NCBI GenBank assembly: GCA_017642895.1
Contig: JAEPON010000003.1
Span: forward strand, 186,001 to 250,000
Source of the DNA: Roseitalea sp.
Lineage (GTDB): Bacteria; Pseudomonadota; Alphaproteobacteria; Rhizobiales; Rhizobiaceae
Reading direction: 5' to 3'
Length of the DNA: 64,000 bases
Shown: piece after piece, positions 1 through 10,100 of the stretch
Layout: each line of letters begins with the position of its first letter
Numbering within the stretch: the stretch's first letter is position 1
Position numbers and translations under genes: made by a program
Notes under the pieces: generated by a model
What the model saw: the letters and a program-made list of their open reading frames with translations, nothing else
Databases searched by the model: none
Told to the model about the DNA's origin: nothing

Positions 1-1185
1 TGGCAACCGCTCTACTTCCTGGCGGCGCTGGGCGCCGGCGGCCTTGCCGTCTCGTTCTTCATGTATCTGATGTGGATGACGCCGCATGCCGGCCAGCCCA
101 TCCCGTCCTTCACCACCCTTCTTGCCGCGTTCAATGAAGGACCGTTGGCGATGAAGGCACTGATCGCCGTCGCCGTGGCGGGCATCGCCGTCTTCACCGC
201 GCTTTATGTGCGCCTTCTGATCTGGAACGTCGTTCGCTTCCACGACTGGCATCCGTCGGACGCGGCCATCACCATGCGCCGCACCAACACCGGCTCATCG
301 ATCATGGCCGCGCCCTTGACCTATGCGATGGGCATCAATGTCGGCTTCATTGTCGGCGCGGTGTTCGTGCCCGGCCTGTGGGAGCGCGCCGAACTCCTGT
401 TCCCCTTCGCGCTTTTGGGCTTTGCGGCGATCGGCGTCTATGCGCTGAAACTGTTCTCCGGTTTCATGACGCAGATGATCGTCGAGGGCGGCTTTGACTG
501 CGCCAAGAACAATTCGCTTTCGCAGATGCTGTCCGTCTTCGCCTTCGCCATGGTCGGCGTCGGCTTCTCGGCGGCCACCGCCATGAGCCACAATCAGGTC
601 GTCTCCGTGATCGGTTTCATGGGCGCGAGCTTCTTCATCGTCGCGGCGATCATCTTCGGCGCCATGTTCCTGGTCATGGGCTTCCGCTCCATGCTCGAGA
701 ACAAAGCCAATCCCGAAACGGTCCCGACGCTGTGGATCATCATCCCCTTCGTCACCGTCGTCGGCATCGCGCTCTACCGGATGAACATGGCGCTCGACCA
801 CAATTTCGGCGTCGAATGGCTGGCCGGCGACCGGTTCGCCTTCCTGGCCACCCTGTTTTCGGTGCAAATCCTGTTCGGCGTTCTCGGCTGGGCGGTCATG
901 AAGCGTACGCGCTATTTCGAGACCTACGTGTCCGGTCCCGCCAAATCGCCAGGCTCGTTCGCGCTGATCTGCCCCGGCGTCGCGCTGTTCGTCTTCGCCA
1001 ACTTCCTCATCAACCCCGGCCTTGTCGGTCTGGGTGTGATGGAGCAGTTCTCGATCGGTTACTTCATCGCCTATGCGCCGCTGGTCGTGCTGCAACTCCT
1101 GACCATCCGGACATTCTTCCGCCTGTCGGGCAAGCTGATCACATCCGACCGGCCCGCGCCGGCGGCCGCTGTCCCGGCCCAATAG
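1..1185 (+). CDS. Multi-pass inner membrane protein, 5' end outside the window
   Basis: The reading frame is open from the first base, so the N terminus is missing and 394 residues are visible. The protein is almost entirely hydrophobic, with roughly ten membrane segments separated by short polar loops. The first loop carries MTPHAGQPIP, and a later loop around HDWHPSDAA is followed by more helices. The visible part ends in an Ala/Pro-rich cytosolic-type tail. I recall similar proteins annotated as TsoY-type or hypothetical membrane proteins, but I cannot confirm this. Substrate and direction of transport, if any, are unknown. A strong terminator follows 24 bases after the stop. Confidence 0.7.
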   Translation, partial: WQPLYFLAALGAGGLAVSFFMYLMWMTPHAGQPIPSFTTLLAAFNEGPLAMKALIAVAVAGIAVFTALYVRLLIWNVVRFHDWHPSDAAITMRRTNTGSSIMAAPLTYAMGINVGFIVGAVFVPGLWERAELLFPFALLGFAAIGVYALKLFSGFMTQMIVEGGFDCAKNNSLSQMLSVFAFAMVGVGFSAATAMSHNQVVSVIGFMGASFFIVAAIIFGAMFLVMGFRSMLENKANPETVPTLWIIIPFVTVVGIALYRMNMALDHNFGVEWLAGDRFAFLATLFSVQILFGVLGWAVMKRTRYFETYVSGPAKSPGSFALICPGVALFVFANFLINPGLVGLGVMEQFSIGYFIAYAPLVVLQLLTIRTFFRLSGKLITSDRPAPAAAVPAQ

Positions 1186-1208
1186 GGCAGACGCGCAATC
1201 AAGCACCA

Positions 1209-1236
1209 GCCGCCGGCACGCTGCCGGCGGCTTTTT
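1209..1236 (+). terminator. Rho-independent terminator
   Basis: A perfect 10-bp GC-rich stem (GCCGCCGGCA / TGCCGGCGGC) with a 3-base loop is followed by five Ts. It ends the membrane-protein gene and separates it from the converging antiporter gene. Confidence 0.9.
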
Positions 1237-1252
1237 CACGCTCCCGATCGCA

Positions 1253-3154
1253 TCAATCCGGCGGATTGCGATCCGAAGAACCGTCATCCTCCGCGCGCTG
1301 CACCGGCTGCGGCAGGATGCGGCCGATCGCAGCCTCCCGGTCGCGGGCACCGCCGACCGCCTGCCTTTGTCGCTCGAGCCGCGCCCGGTCGCGCTCACGC
1401 GCGGTGCGCACCGCCTGCGCCCGCGCCTCCGCGTCATGGCCAAGCAACGCCAGCGCCCGCGCGCCCATCTCCATGCCCGATGCGGCCGTCTCGCGCACCA
1501 CATCGTCGACACCGCGGTCGAGAAGCTGGATGGCATGGATGCGGTCATAGGCCCGCACGATCAGCTGCGCCTGGGGAAATTCGCGCATGACCAGATCGGC
1601 GATCGCATCGGTGGCGCCTTGCCCGTTGGTGCACACGGCGATCAGGTCCGCCGAACCGGCGCCTGCGGCGGCGAGCACGTCGCGCCGCGCCCCGTCGCCG
1701 AAATAAACGCGCGTGCCAAACCGGCCCGCCTCGCGCACCCGGTCGGCATCGGCGTCCAGATAGGTCAGCGGCACGTTCTGGATGAGCAGCGGCTGCGCCA
1801 CCATCTGGCCGAACCGGCCAAAGCCGATGATCAGCGCGGTGCCACCCGCATCGGCGAAATCCTCGTCCATGGTGGCGGCCTTGGCCGGCGGCTGGAACAG
1901 CGCCAGCAGCCGTTCGTTCTGCGAGGACAGCGCCATGGAGATGGTGACGATGGAGACCATCACCGCCGCCAGCTCCGCATCGATCACCTGAGCCGAAGCG
2001 GCCGCCGCGAACAGCACGAAGCCGAACTCGCCATGCTGGGCCAGCGCGAAGCCGAGCCGCATCGCCTTGTCGTGATCGGTGCCGAACAGGCGGTTGACCA
2101 GATAGACGACGAGACCCTTCACGGTCACAAGCACAGGCACCGCCAGCACGATCAGCAGCCAGTTGCGCGCCACCGCCGAAAGATCCAGCGACATGCCGAC
2201 CGCAACGAAGAACAGACCCAGAAACAATCCCCTGAACGGTTCGATGTCCGCTTCCACCTGATGGCGGTAGGACGATTCGGCCAGCAGCACGCCGGCGATG
2301 AACGCGCCCATCGCGTAGGACAAGCCGGCCAGAGCCATGATGAGCGAGGCAAAGAGGACGACACCCAGCGCGGCGGCGGTCATCAGTTCGGGCGCCCGCG
2401 TCCGCGCCAGAACGTTGAACATCGGGTCGAGCGCATAGCGCGCAACGCCGATCAGCAGCGCAATCGCGCCAATGCCCGTCAGAACGGCGGTGATGTTGGA
2501 CGCAGCGGTCGCTTCGGGGCCGGCCACGGGCGCCAGAAGCGCGACCAGCAAAAGGAGCGGCACGATCGACAGGTCCTCGAACAGGAGGACACCGATCGTG
2601 GTCTGGCCGAAGGGCGATGCCCGGTCGCCCGCTTCGTCCAGCGCCTTGACCACAAGCGCGGTCGAGGACAGGCCAAGCCCGAGGCCGACAATGATCGCCG
2701 TGCGCAGGTCGAGACCATAGGCATAGACGACAAGAAACAGCGCCGTGCTGGTTGCCGCAAGCTGGACAAGGCCGCGCCCGAAGATTGTGCCGCGCATCGC
2801 CCAAAGCCGCGCCGGACGGAATTCGAGCCCTATGACGAACAGGAACAGGACGACGCCGAATTCGGCAAAGCGCAAAAGCGCCTGCGGGTCCTCTGTAAAG
2901 GACAGCGTCAGCGCAAGGCCCGCCGTGATGCCCGACATGAGGTAGCCGATCACCGTGCCAAGGCCCAGCCGCCGCGACAGCGGCACGAACAGGCAGGCCA
3001 GCGTGATCAGCGCCAGCGCCTCGGTGAAGCGCCATTCAAGCGCCGTCAGACCGAACGGCGTGGCAACGTCCTGTGCCATCGCGTTGGCGCCAAGCGTCAG
3101 CCACACGGCGATAGCGGCAGGAGCGAGCCGCGCCATGGCGGATATCTTCGTCAT
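1253..3154 (-). CDS. Monovalent cation:proton antiporter, CPA2/KefB type
   Basis: The 633-residue protein has an N-terminal hydrophobic Na+/H+ exchanger (CPA2) domain of about a dozen membrane helices. A cytosolic TrkA-N/RCK nucleotide-binding domain follows, starting near residue 440 with the Rossmann motif GFGRFG (444-449). The family exchanges K+ or Na+ for protons across the inner membrane, and the RCK domain senses nucleotide or glutathione state. The C-terminal tail after residue 570 is charged and rich in Arg/Glu. The start at 3154 has an AAGG ribosome-binding site 8 bases upstream. A second ATG at 3136 would also give a signal-like first segment. No KefF/G ancillary gene is adjacent, so the exact ion is unknown. 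Confidence 0.88.
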   Translation of the reverse strand: MTKISAMARLAPAAIAVWLTLGANAMAQDVATPFGLTALEWRFTEALALITLACLFVPLSRRLGLGTVIGYLMSGITAGLALTLSFTEDPQALLRFAEFGVVLFLFVIGLEFRPARLWAMRGTIFGRGLVQLAATSTALFLVVYAYGLDLRTAIIVGLGLGLSSTALVVKALDEAGDRASPFGQTTIGVLLFEDLSIVPLLLLVALLAPVAGPEATAASNITAVLTGIGAIALLIGVARYALDPMFNVLARTRAPELMTAAALGVVLFASLIMALAGLSYAMGAFIAGVLLAESSYRHQVEADIEPFRGLFLGLFFVAVGMSLDLSAVARNWLLIVLAVPVLVTVKGLVVYLVNRLFGTDHDKAMRLGFALAQHGEFGFVLFAAAASAQVIDAELAAVMVSIVTISMALSSQNERLLALFQPPAKAATMDEDFADAGGTALIIGFGRFGQMVAQPLLIQNVPLTYLDADADRVREAGRFGTRVYFGDGARRDVLAAAGAGSADLIAVCTNGQGATDAIADLVMREFPQAQLIVRAYDRIHAIQLLDRGVDDVVRETAASGMEMGARALALLGHDAEARAQAVRTARERDRARLERQRQAVGGARDREAAIGRILPQPVQRAEDDGSSDRNPPD

Positions 3155-3278
3155 CTCTGGAGCCTTCGCACGACCGTTGCGGGTGGAACGCGGCGCCTTG
3201 CGCGGGTGCCGACCCGCCGACTATGTAGGGCGCACGCCAACCCGACAAGTGGGCCAATTGCCCAGCAAGGCCGGGCCG

Positions 3279-4949
3279 ATGCATGCGAGTTCGACACCAG
3301 ATGACCGTCCCGCCAGCCGCCGGCTCTCCCTGTCGGTGTTCGCCCTTTCAGTCGGCATTGTCTTCTTCGCCGTCTCGCTGACGCCTTCGCTGATCCCGCG
3401 CCCGCCGCTGGTCCAGGGCGTTTTGGGCGGATCGGTGCTGGCGATCGGCTATGTGCTCGCCCGCCTTGCCGAAAGCCTGTGGCGGTTCATGGAAGTCGTC
3501 CCGCGCAATTCGGGCGGCGCGCGCATGGCCTCGCGCGCCTGCCTTGCCTTTGCGGTCTTCGCCGCCGGCTACGGGCTCTGGCATGCCACCGATTGGCAGA
3601 ACTCGATCCGCGCCGCCGTCGGCATGGATGCGCTGGAACAACATTCGGTGCTGATCATCCTTGCCGTCGCACTTCCTGTGTTTGCCGTGCTGTTTTTGGC
3701 CGGAACGCTGGTCCAATCGATCTTCAATCGCCTGCGGGGGTGGCTGCACCGGTTCGTACCGCCCAAGGTCGCCAATGTGGCCGGGCTTCTGCTGACCTTC
3801 TATCTGGGTTGGGCGCTGATAGACGGGTTCATCATCCAGCGCGTTTTCGAGGCCGCCGACCGCATATATGCCGCTGGCGCACAGGTGTTCGAGCCCGACC
3901 AGGAAGCGCCCGTTTCACCGTTGCTCAGCGCCGGGCCCGGTTCGCTCGTCAGTTGGCAGGACCTTGGCAATCGCGGTCGCCTGTTCATCGACAATGCGCC
4001 CACCGCGACCGCGATATCCGAGCATACCGGCCGGCCGGCGCAGGATCCGGTGCGCATCTATGTGGGGTTGAACTCGGCGCCGACGGCTGCCGAAAGAACC
4101 GAACTGGCTTTCGCGGAAATGCTGCGCACCGGCGCGTTCGACCGCAAGCTCCTGGTCATCGCCGTTCCGGTCGGCACGGGCTGGCTCGATGACGGCTCGC
4201 ATGTGCCGCTGGAGTTCATGCATGACGGAGACGTTGCCACCGTCGCGGTGCAATATTCCTATCTGACCAGCTCGATCTCGCTTCTGTTTCAGTATCAGGC
4301 GGGCGTGGTGCAGACCAGGAGCCTGTTCGACAGGGTCTACAGCCATTGGCGCGCAATGCCTGTGGACGACCGGCCCGCCTTTTACGTTCATGGCATAAGC
4401 CAGGGCGCTTATCTGGGCATGACCGCGCTCAATGCCTACCAGATCATCGGCGATCCGCCCGATGGAACCTTCTTTGCCGGCCCGCCGTTCGGAAGCAATA
4501 TCTGGCGCGGGCTGACCGCCGGCCGCGATCCGGGAACGCCGTTCATTCTGCCCGTGCGCGACGGTGGCGCGATCGCGCGCTTTCACAACCAGAACGGCGC
4601 GGCGCCGGGCACCGATGCCGATTGGAGCGACGTGCGGATCGCCTTTTTGCAATATGCCAGCGATCCGATCGTGTTTTTCGATTCCCTGTCCGCGTTCCGC
4701 CGGCCGGTGTGGATGACCGAAGAACGCGGATACGATGTCTCTGCCCGGGTGCGCTGGTACCCGGTGGTGACGACCTTCCAGCTTGCCGTCGACATGATCC
4801 TGTCGCTGGCGATCGCCCCCGGTCACGGGCACTTCTACATCGCCGAGGACTACATCCCGGTGTGGGCAGCGATGACCGAACCGGACGGCTGGACCGACAA
4901 GGACACCGAACGCCTGATCGACAGGTTCCGCAACTACCAGGCCTGGTAA
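3279..4949 (+). CDS. Membrane-anchored alpha/beta-hydrolase family protein (Abhydrolase_9 type)
   Basis: This 556-residue protein has four to five hydrophobic N-terminal helices (about residues 12-200). A soluble C-terminal alpha/beta-hydrolase-like domain follows, with the nucleophile-elbow motif GISQG at residues 372-376. This arrangement matches the uncharacterised bacterial family I know as Abhydrolase_9 with its own N-terminal membrane domain. Substrate is unknown; an esterase or lipase-like reaction at the membrane is only an inference from the Ser motif. The start at 3279 follows an AAGG site by 8 bases. The frame is open further upstream, but that part lies antisense to the antiporter gene and lacks membrane-protein character. 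Confidence 0.85.
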   Translation: MHASSTPDDRPASRRLSLSVFALSVGIVFFAVSLTPSLIPRPPLVQGVLGGSVLAIGYVLARLAESLWRFMEVVPRNSGGARMASRACLAFAVFAAGYGLWHATDWQNSIRAAVGMDALEQHSVLIILAVALPVFAVLFLAGTLVQSIFNRLRGWLHRFVPPKVANVAGLLLTFYLGWALIDGFIIQRVFEAADRIYAAGAQVFEPDQEAPVSPLLSAGPGSLVSWQDLGNRGRLFIDNAPTATAISEHTGRPAQDPVRIYVGLNSAPTAAERTELAFAEMLRTGAFDRKLLVIAVPVGTGWLDDGSHVPLEFMHDGDVATVAVQYSYLTSSISLLFQYQAGVVQTRSLFDRVYSHWRAMPVDDRPAFYVHGISQGAYLGMTALNAYQIIGDPPDGTFFAGPPFGSNIWRGLTAGRDPGTPFILPVRDGGAIARFHNQNGAAPGTDADWSDVRIAFLQYASDPIVFFDSLSAFRRPVWMTEERGYDVSARVRWYPVVTTFQLAVDMILSLAIAPGHGHFYIAEDYIPVWAAMTEPDGWTDKDTERLIDRFRNYQAW

Positions 4950-4952
4950 CCC

Positions 4953-4990
4953 GAAAAAGACGCCGCGACCCCAGGGGACCGCGGCTTTGC
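4953..4990. terminator. Bidirectional rho-independent terminator between hydrolase and ilvC
   Basis: The stem GCCGCG / CGCGGC encloses a C4/G4 core. It is flanked by AAAAAGA on the left (a T-run for the minus strand) and TTT on the right. It can stop both the hydrolase transcript and the ilvC transcript arriving from the other side. Confidence 0.75.
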
Positions 4991-5009
4991 CCTGTTGATG
5001 CGGCGAGCC

Positions 5010-5048
5010 TCAGTTTTTCGCTTTGTCCACAAGCGCGTTCGACTTGAT
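5010..5048 (-). pseudogene. Relic of a second ilvC 3' end
   Basis: Read on the minus strand, this segment encodes [12 protein letters not shown] followed by TGA. That is exactly the last 12 residues and the stop of the intact ilvC, which ends about 70 bases upstream. Four of the 12 codons differ from ilvC (Lys, Ala, Val, Leu), and all four differences are synonymous third-base changes. Similarity stops abruptly at the preceding codon, so this is only a tail. The bases between relic and ilvC (5049-5118) show no coding signal that I recognise. Confidence 0.8.
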
Positions 5049-5118
5049 CACGCCGCTGGCACACGAGGGGGCGAAAGCCTCCGCGCAAGACCGGCGGCCG
5101 ACAGGGGCGCGGATCAAG

Positions 5119-6848
<1,730 letters not shown>

Positions 6849-6868
6849 CCCGCCTCCTGACCTTCCGT

Positions 6869-6888
6869 ACCGTACCGTTCGGTACGGT
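6869..6888. promoter_or_regulatory. Probable TetR-family operator
   Basis: ACCGTACCGTTCGGTACGGT is a 20-bp palindrome whose only asymmetric pair is the central TT. It lies 20 bases upstream of the TetR start and between two divergent genes. Repressors of the TetR class typically bind palindromes of this size placed over their own promoter. Confidence 0.8.
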
Positions 6889-6946
6889 GTCAAGAGCGCT
6901 GTGCAGCCCTCTTTTCGCCCTGCCATGGGCGATGCATAAGACGGCC

Positions 6947-7450
6947 ATGACCGCACATGCCCCGATTCCCGTTCGCCCGACCGAGCCCGCCGACATTTCG
7001 GCCCTGACCGCGATCATCAATGCGATCATCGCGATCGGCGGCACGACCGCCTATCAGGACCCGTTCACCGAGGCGACACTCGGCGCCCATCTGCTCGACG
7101 ATCCGCGCCTGATCTGCTGCCACACCGCGCTTGATCCGGCCGATGGGCTCCCCGCCGGTTATCAGGTGCTCAAGCGCCATCCCGATCTGCCGGAAGACTG
7201 GGGCGACATCGCCAGCTTCGCCCGGCCGGCGCCCAAACTGCCGGGCGTCGGCCGGGCTCTGTTCTCGGCCACCTCGGCGTTCGCGCGCGACAATGGCCTT
7301 GTCGCCATCAACGCCACCATCCGCGCCGACAATCAAAGCGGGCTGGGCTATTACGGCAGGATCGGCTTTGAGGATTATGCCGTGGCCAGAGCCATCCCGC
7401 TCAAGGACGGCACGCCGGTCGACCGCGTTTCAAAGCGTTTCATGCTGTAG
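6947..7450 (+). CDS. GNAT-family N-acetyltransferase
   Basis: The 167-residue protein has the order of a GCN5-related acetyltransferase. An N-terminal strand and helix (IRPTEPADI type, here VRPTEPADISALTAI) comes first. The acetyl-CoA-binding turn falls in the segment LPGVGRALFSAT, and the C-terminal motif GLGYYGRIGFEDY follows. The substrate is unknown. ATG at 6947 gives a typical N terminus; an in-frame ATG at 6932 is also possible. The gene is divergent from the TetR gene, with the palindromic operator between them, so co-regulation is plausible. Confidence 0.87.
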   Translation: MTAHAPIPVRPTEPADISALTAIINAIIAIGGTTAYQDPFTEATLGAHLLDDPRLICCHTALDPADGLPAGYQVLKRHPDLPEDWGDIASFARPAPKLPGVGRALFSATSAFARDNGLVAINATIRADNQSGLGYYGRIGFEDYAVARAIPLKDGTPVDRVSKRFML

Positions 7451-7488
7451 AAGCGCATGCTGGCCCGGCCCCCCAGTGACCGATCGAA

Positions 7489-8340
7489 CTATTGATCGGG
7501 GAAGCTGATCGACCTCACGCGGGCCTTGAAGAACGGAAAATAATCATCCGTGCCGAACCAGTTGCCGCCCTCGATGCGGTTGGGCAGCCGGTAGCCGCCA
7601 AACGCGCGATAGTCCGACACCGTGCCGCCAAAGGGCTGGAGTTGATAGACCTTTTCGGCATTGACGTCGCTCCACCGCGCAATGACGACGCTGGTCGGCT
7701 GGCCCTGCGGATCAACGGCGATGTCGACGCTCTGTTCGAGGCCGGCAAAGAACACGACGGCGCGCGCACTGTCCGCGCCGCGCGCCTCCCAGCGCACGTT
7801 CGGCCCGGGCAGCAGCGCCGCCGGTGTCCAGAACGCGGCCTCGGCCACGGTTCGCCCGAATGCGGAGCGGAAATGGTCGGCATCGCCGCTGATCCTCACC
7901 ACCGGCACGAGGCCGAACAGCCAGAACCGCGTCCACGACGTGTTGGGCGTGGCGGCATCCGATCCGCCGATCGCACCGGCCCGGACCTGCCAGACAAATC
8001 CATGCGGCGGCGCGAGCAGCTGCTGCGCCCGCATGAGGTCGAAGTGCGACTGGTTTTTGTCCCCTCGCCCCAATTGCCCGTCCATCTCAATCACGGCCTT
8101 TGTGCGAAGCGGAGTGCCCTCGGCGATCGTGTAGAGAAAATATCGCCGTGCCGGCTCGGGCAGGCCGGCAACCATGTCCGGCGAAAACGAGCCAGACCGG
8201 GTCGGGCCTATCTCAAGCAATGCCTGCCACGCCGCCGCATCGGCCCGCCGATCGACATGACGCCAGCCCGCCAGCGCCGCGACTGCCAGCACCGCGACCG
8301 CGCCGACGCCGATGAGTAAGACCGTCACCGTGTGCCCCAT
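7489..8340 (-). CDS. DUF6544/DUF6920-family protein, membrane-anchored
   Basis: The 283-residue protein begins with one hydrophobic helix (residues 5-26) and continues as a mainly beta, export-type domain. Recognisable family features include a PARRYF segment near residue 65 and the C-terminal pattern GYRLPNRIEGGNWFG. I match it to the uncharacterised family called DUF6544 (also DUF6920); no biochemical role is known to me. It stands alone, converging on the acetyltransferase and separated from pdxJ by about 75 bases. Confidence 0.72.
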   Translation of the reverse strand: MGHTVTVLLIGVGAVAVLAVAALAGWRHVDRRADAAAWQALLEIGPTRSGSFSPDMVAGLPEPARRYFLYTIAEGTPLRTKAVIEMDGQLGRGDKNQSHFDLMRAQQLLAPPHGFVWQVRAGAIGGSDAATPNTSWTRFWLFGLVPVVRISGDADHFRSAFGRTVAEAAFWTPAALLPGPNVRWEARGADSARAVVFFAGLEQSVDIAVDPQGQPTSVVIARWSDVNAEKVYQLQPFGGTVSDYRAFGGYRLPNRIEGGNWFGTDDYFPFFKARVRSISFPDQ

Positions 8341-8415
8341 CGCGCCTTCCTCTCGCTGTGACCGTCATGAGCGGCGGTGGCATGTCCGGGTTCCCGCATC
8401 AACGCGCGGCCTGCT

Positions 8416-9171
8416 TCACGAGGAAGGCTTTGTCAGGGCACCGAGGAACCGCTTCACCGCGCCCGCCATGCCGAATTCGAGCGCCTCGGCGGTCAGCCCG
8501 TGGCCGATGGAAACCTCGGCCAGATCGGGCACCCGCGCGACCAGCGCCGGCAGGTTGGCGACCGTCAGGTCATGGCCCGCATTGACGCCCAGCCCGGCCG
8601 TCCGCGCCGCGTCCGCCGTCTCGCCCAGCATCGCGACCTGCCGGTCGGCTTCGGCCGCATTGTCATGGCACGCGCCATAGGGCCCGGTGAACAGTTCGAC
8701 CCGGTCTGTGCCGGTCGCTTTGGCCGCCGCAATGCCCGCTTCGCCCGCATCGGGATCGCAGAACAGCGAGACGCGCATGCCGCCATCCTTCAGGCGCTGC
8801 ACGCAATCGCGCAGGAAATTGCCCTGCCCTGAAAAGTCCCAGCCATGGTCGGATGTTGCCTGGTTCGGATCGTCGGGCACCAGCGTCACCTGTTCGGGTT
8901 GGGTTTCCTCCACCAGCCCCAGGAAATCCTCGGAGGGATAACCCTCCACATTGAATTCGGCATCGGGAAACGCATCATCGATCACCGCCCGCAATGCGGG
9001 CAGGTCGGAGAAACGCACATGGCGCTCGTCGGGCCTTGGATGCACGGTCAGGCCATGAGCGCCCGCCTCAAGGGCGATCCGGCCGAGATGCGGCACCGAC
9101 GGCCAGGGCAGATCCCGCCGGTTCCGCAACAGGGCGACGGCGTTCAGGTTCACGGAAAGTCGGGGGGTCAC
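8416..9171 (-). CDS. pdxJ: Pyridoxine 5'-phosphate synthase
   Basis: PdxJ condenses 1-deoxyxylulose 5-phosphate with 3-amino-2-oxopropyl phosphate to make pyridoxine phosphate, the last step of the DXP-dependent vitamin B6 route. Family motifs appear in order: [13 protein letters not shown] at the N terminus, [10 protein letters not shown] (active-site His/Arg), the acidic strand [21 protein letters not shown] and the C-terminal SIGHGL. Length of about 251 residues fits the family. GTG at 9171 is preferred because it gives the usual short N terminus and has GGGA about 8 bases upstream; another GTG at 9186 would add five residues. Confidence 0.96.
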   Translation of the reverse strand: MTPRLSVNLNAVALLRNRRDLPWPSVPHLGRIALEAGAHGLTVHPRPDERHVRFSDLPALRAVIDDAFPDAEFNVEGYPSEDFLGLVEETQPEQVTLVPDDPNQATSDHGWDFSGQGNFLRDCVQRLKDGGMRVSLFCDPDAGEAGIAAAKATGTDRVELFTGPYGACHDNAAEADRQVAMLGETADAARTAGLGVNAGHDLTVANLPALVARVPDLAEVSIGHGLTAEALEFGMAGAVKRFLGALTKPSS

Positions 9172-9286
9172 GGCGTTTTGTCCCACTCAAAGCAAATGCC
9201 GGCTTGATATAGCGCAATGCTGTGCCGCGCCAGCCATAGGAGCCTTTTGGCGGACAACCCCGTCCCGCACGCGTCCGGAGCGCCCG

Positions 9287-10060
9287 ATGGTTGAAGTTGA
9301 AACCCTGCCCGGCGGCATCGTCTCGATCGATGTGACCGGCAAACTCGACAAGGCCGATATCGAACTGGTCGTCACGGAACTCGACGCGGCGCGCGAGGCC
9401 CATGGCAAGATCAGCATCATCGTTGATCTGACCGGCTTTGCGGGCATGACAGCCGATGCGCTGATTGCCGATCTGCGTTACGGCTTCTCCCATCTGTCCG
9501 AACTGGACCATTATCGGCGCATCGCGGTGCTGACCGGCCATGACTGGATCGAGACGCTGGTCTGGCTCGAGGGAAAACTGTTCCGCAGCATCGACATTCG
9601 CTGCTTCAAGCCCGATGAGCGCCAGCGCGCCCGCGCTTTCGCCAACGGCATGGACGTGCCCCGCGCCGAGACAGAGCCCGGCATCGTCCGCGTGCCGACC
9701 GATCGCGGCAACATGCTGGCCTTCCGGATCACCGACACCGTCCGCGCCGCCGATGCCAAGGCGGTCATGGGCTTTCTCAAGGATGCCTACACGCGGCACG
9801 ACAAGATCGACCTGATGGTCATCATCGACGAGCTGGACGGGTTTGATCCGGCGATCCTGTTCGATACCGGAACGTGGAACACCAAGGCACAGAGCCTTTC
9901 GCATGTCGGCCGTTATGCCGTCGTCGGCGGGCCGGACTATGTGCGCCGCACCGCCGCCTTCATGGGCGCGTTCATCCCCGTCGAGATCCGCGCATTCGCA
10001 CACGACGAGGAAGACGATGCCTGGGCCTGGTTGAACGCCGGGCCCTTGCTCGAAGGCTGA
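9287..10060 (+). CDS. Tandem SpoIIAA-like (STAS/SEC14 type) domain protein
   Basis: The 257-residue protein is two copies of the same fold. Each half has a short beta lead, a strand such as SIIVDLTGF or DLMVIIDELDGFD, helix-strand units, and an ending around YRRIAVLTG (first copy) or VGRYAVVGG (second copy). This matches the SpoIIAA-like family that many proteobacteria carry as single-domain proteins. The duplication into one chain is less common in my experience. Function is unknown; related STAS domains act as small switch or binding modules. The next gene, 40 bases downstream on the same strand, is a PP2C-type phosphatase, so the two may be co-transcribed. GGAG lies 6 bases before the start. 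Confidence 0.75.
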   Translation: MVEVETLPGGIVSIDVTGKLDKADIELVVTELDAAREAHGKISIIVDLTGFAGMTADALIADLRYGFSHLSELDHYRRIAVLTGHDWIETLVWLEGKLFRSIDIRCFKPDERQRARAFANGMDVPRAETEPGIVRVPTDRGNMLAFRITDTVRAADAKAVMGFLKDAYTRHDKIDLMVIIDELDGFDPAILFDTGTWNTKAQSLSHVGRYAVVGGPDYVRRTAAFMGAFIPVEIRAFAHDEEDDAWAWLNAGPLLEG

Positions 10061-10100
10061 ACGTCACATGTCCGTCATGATCGGCGCGCCATAGGAACCC

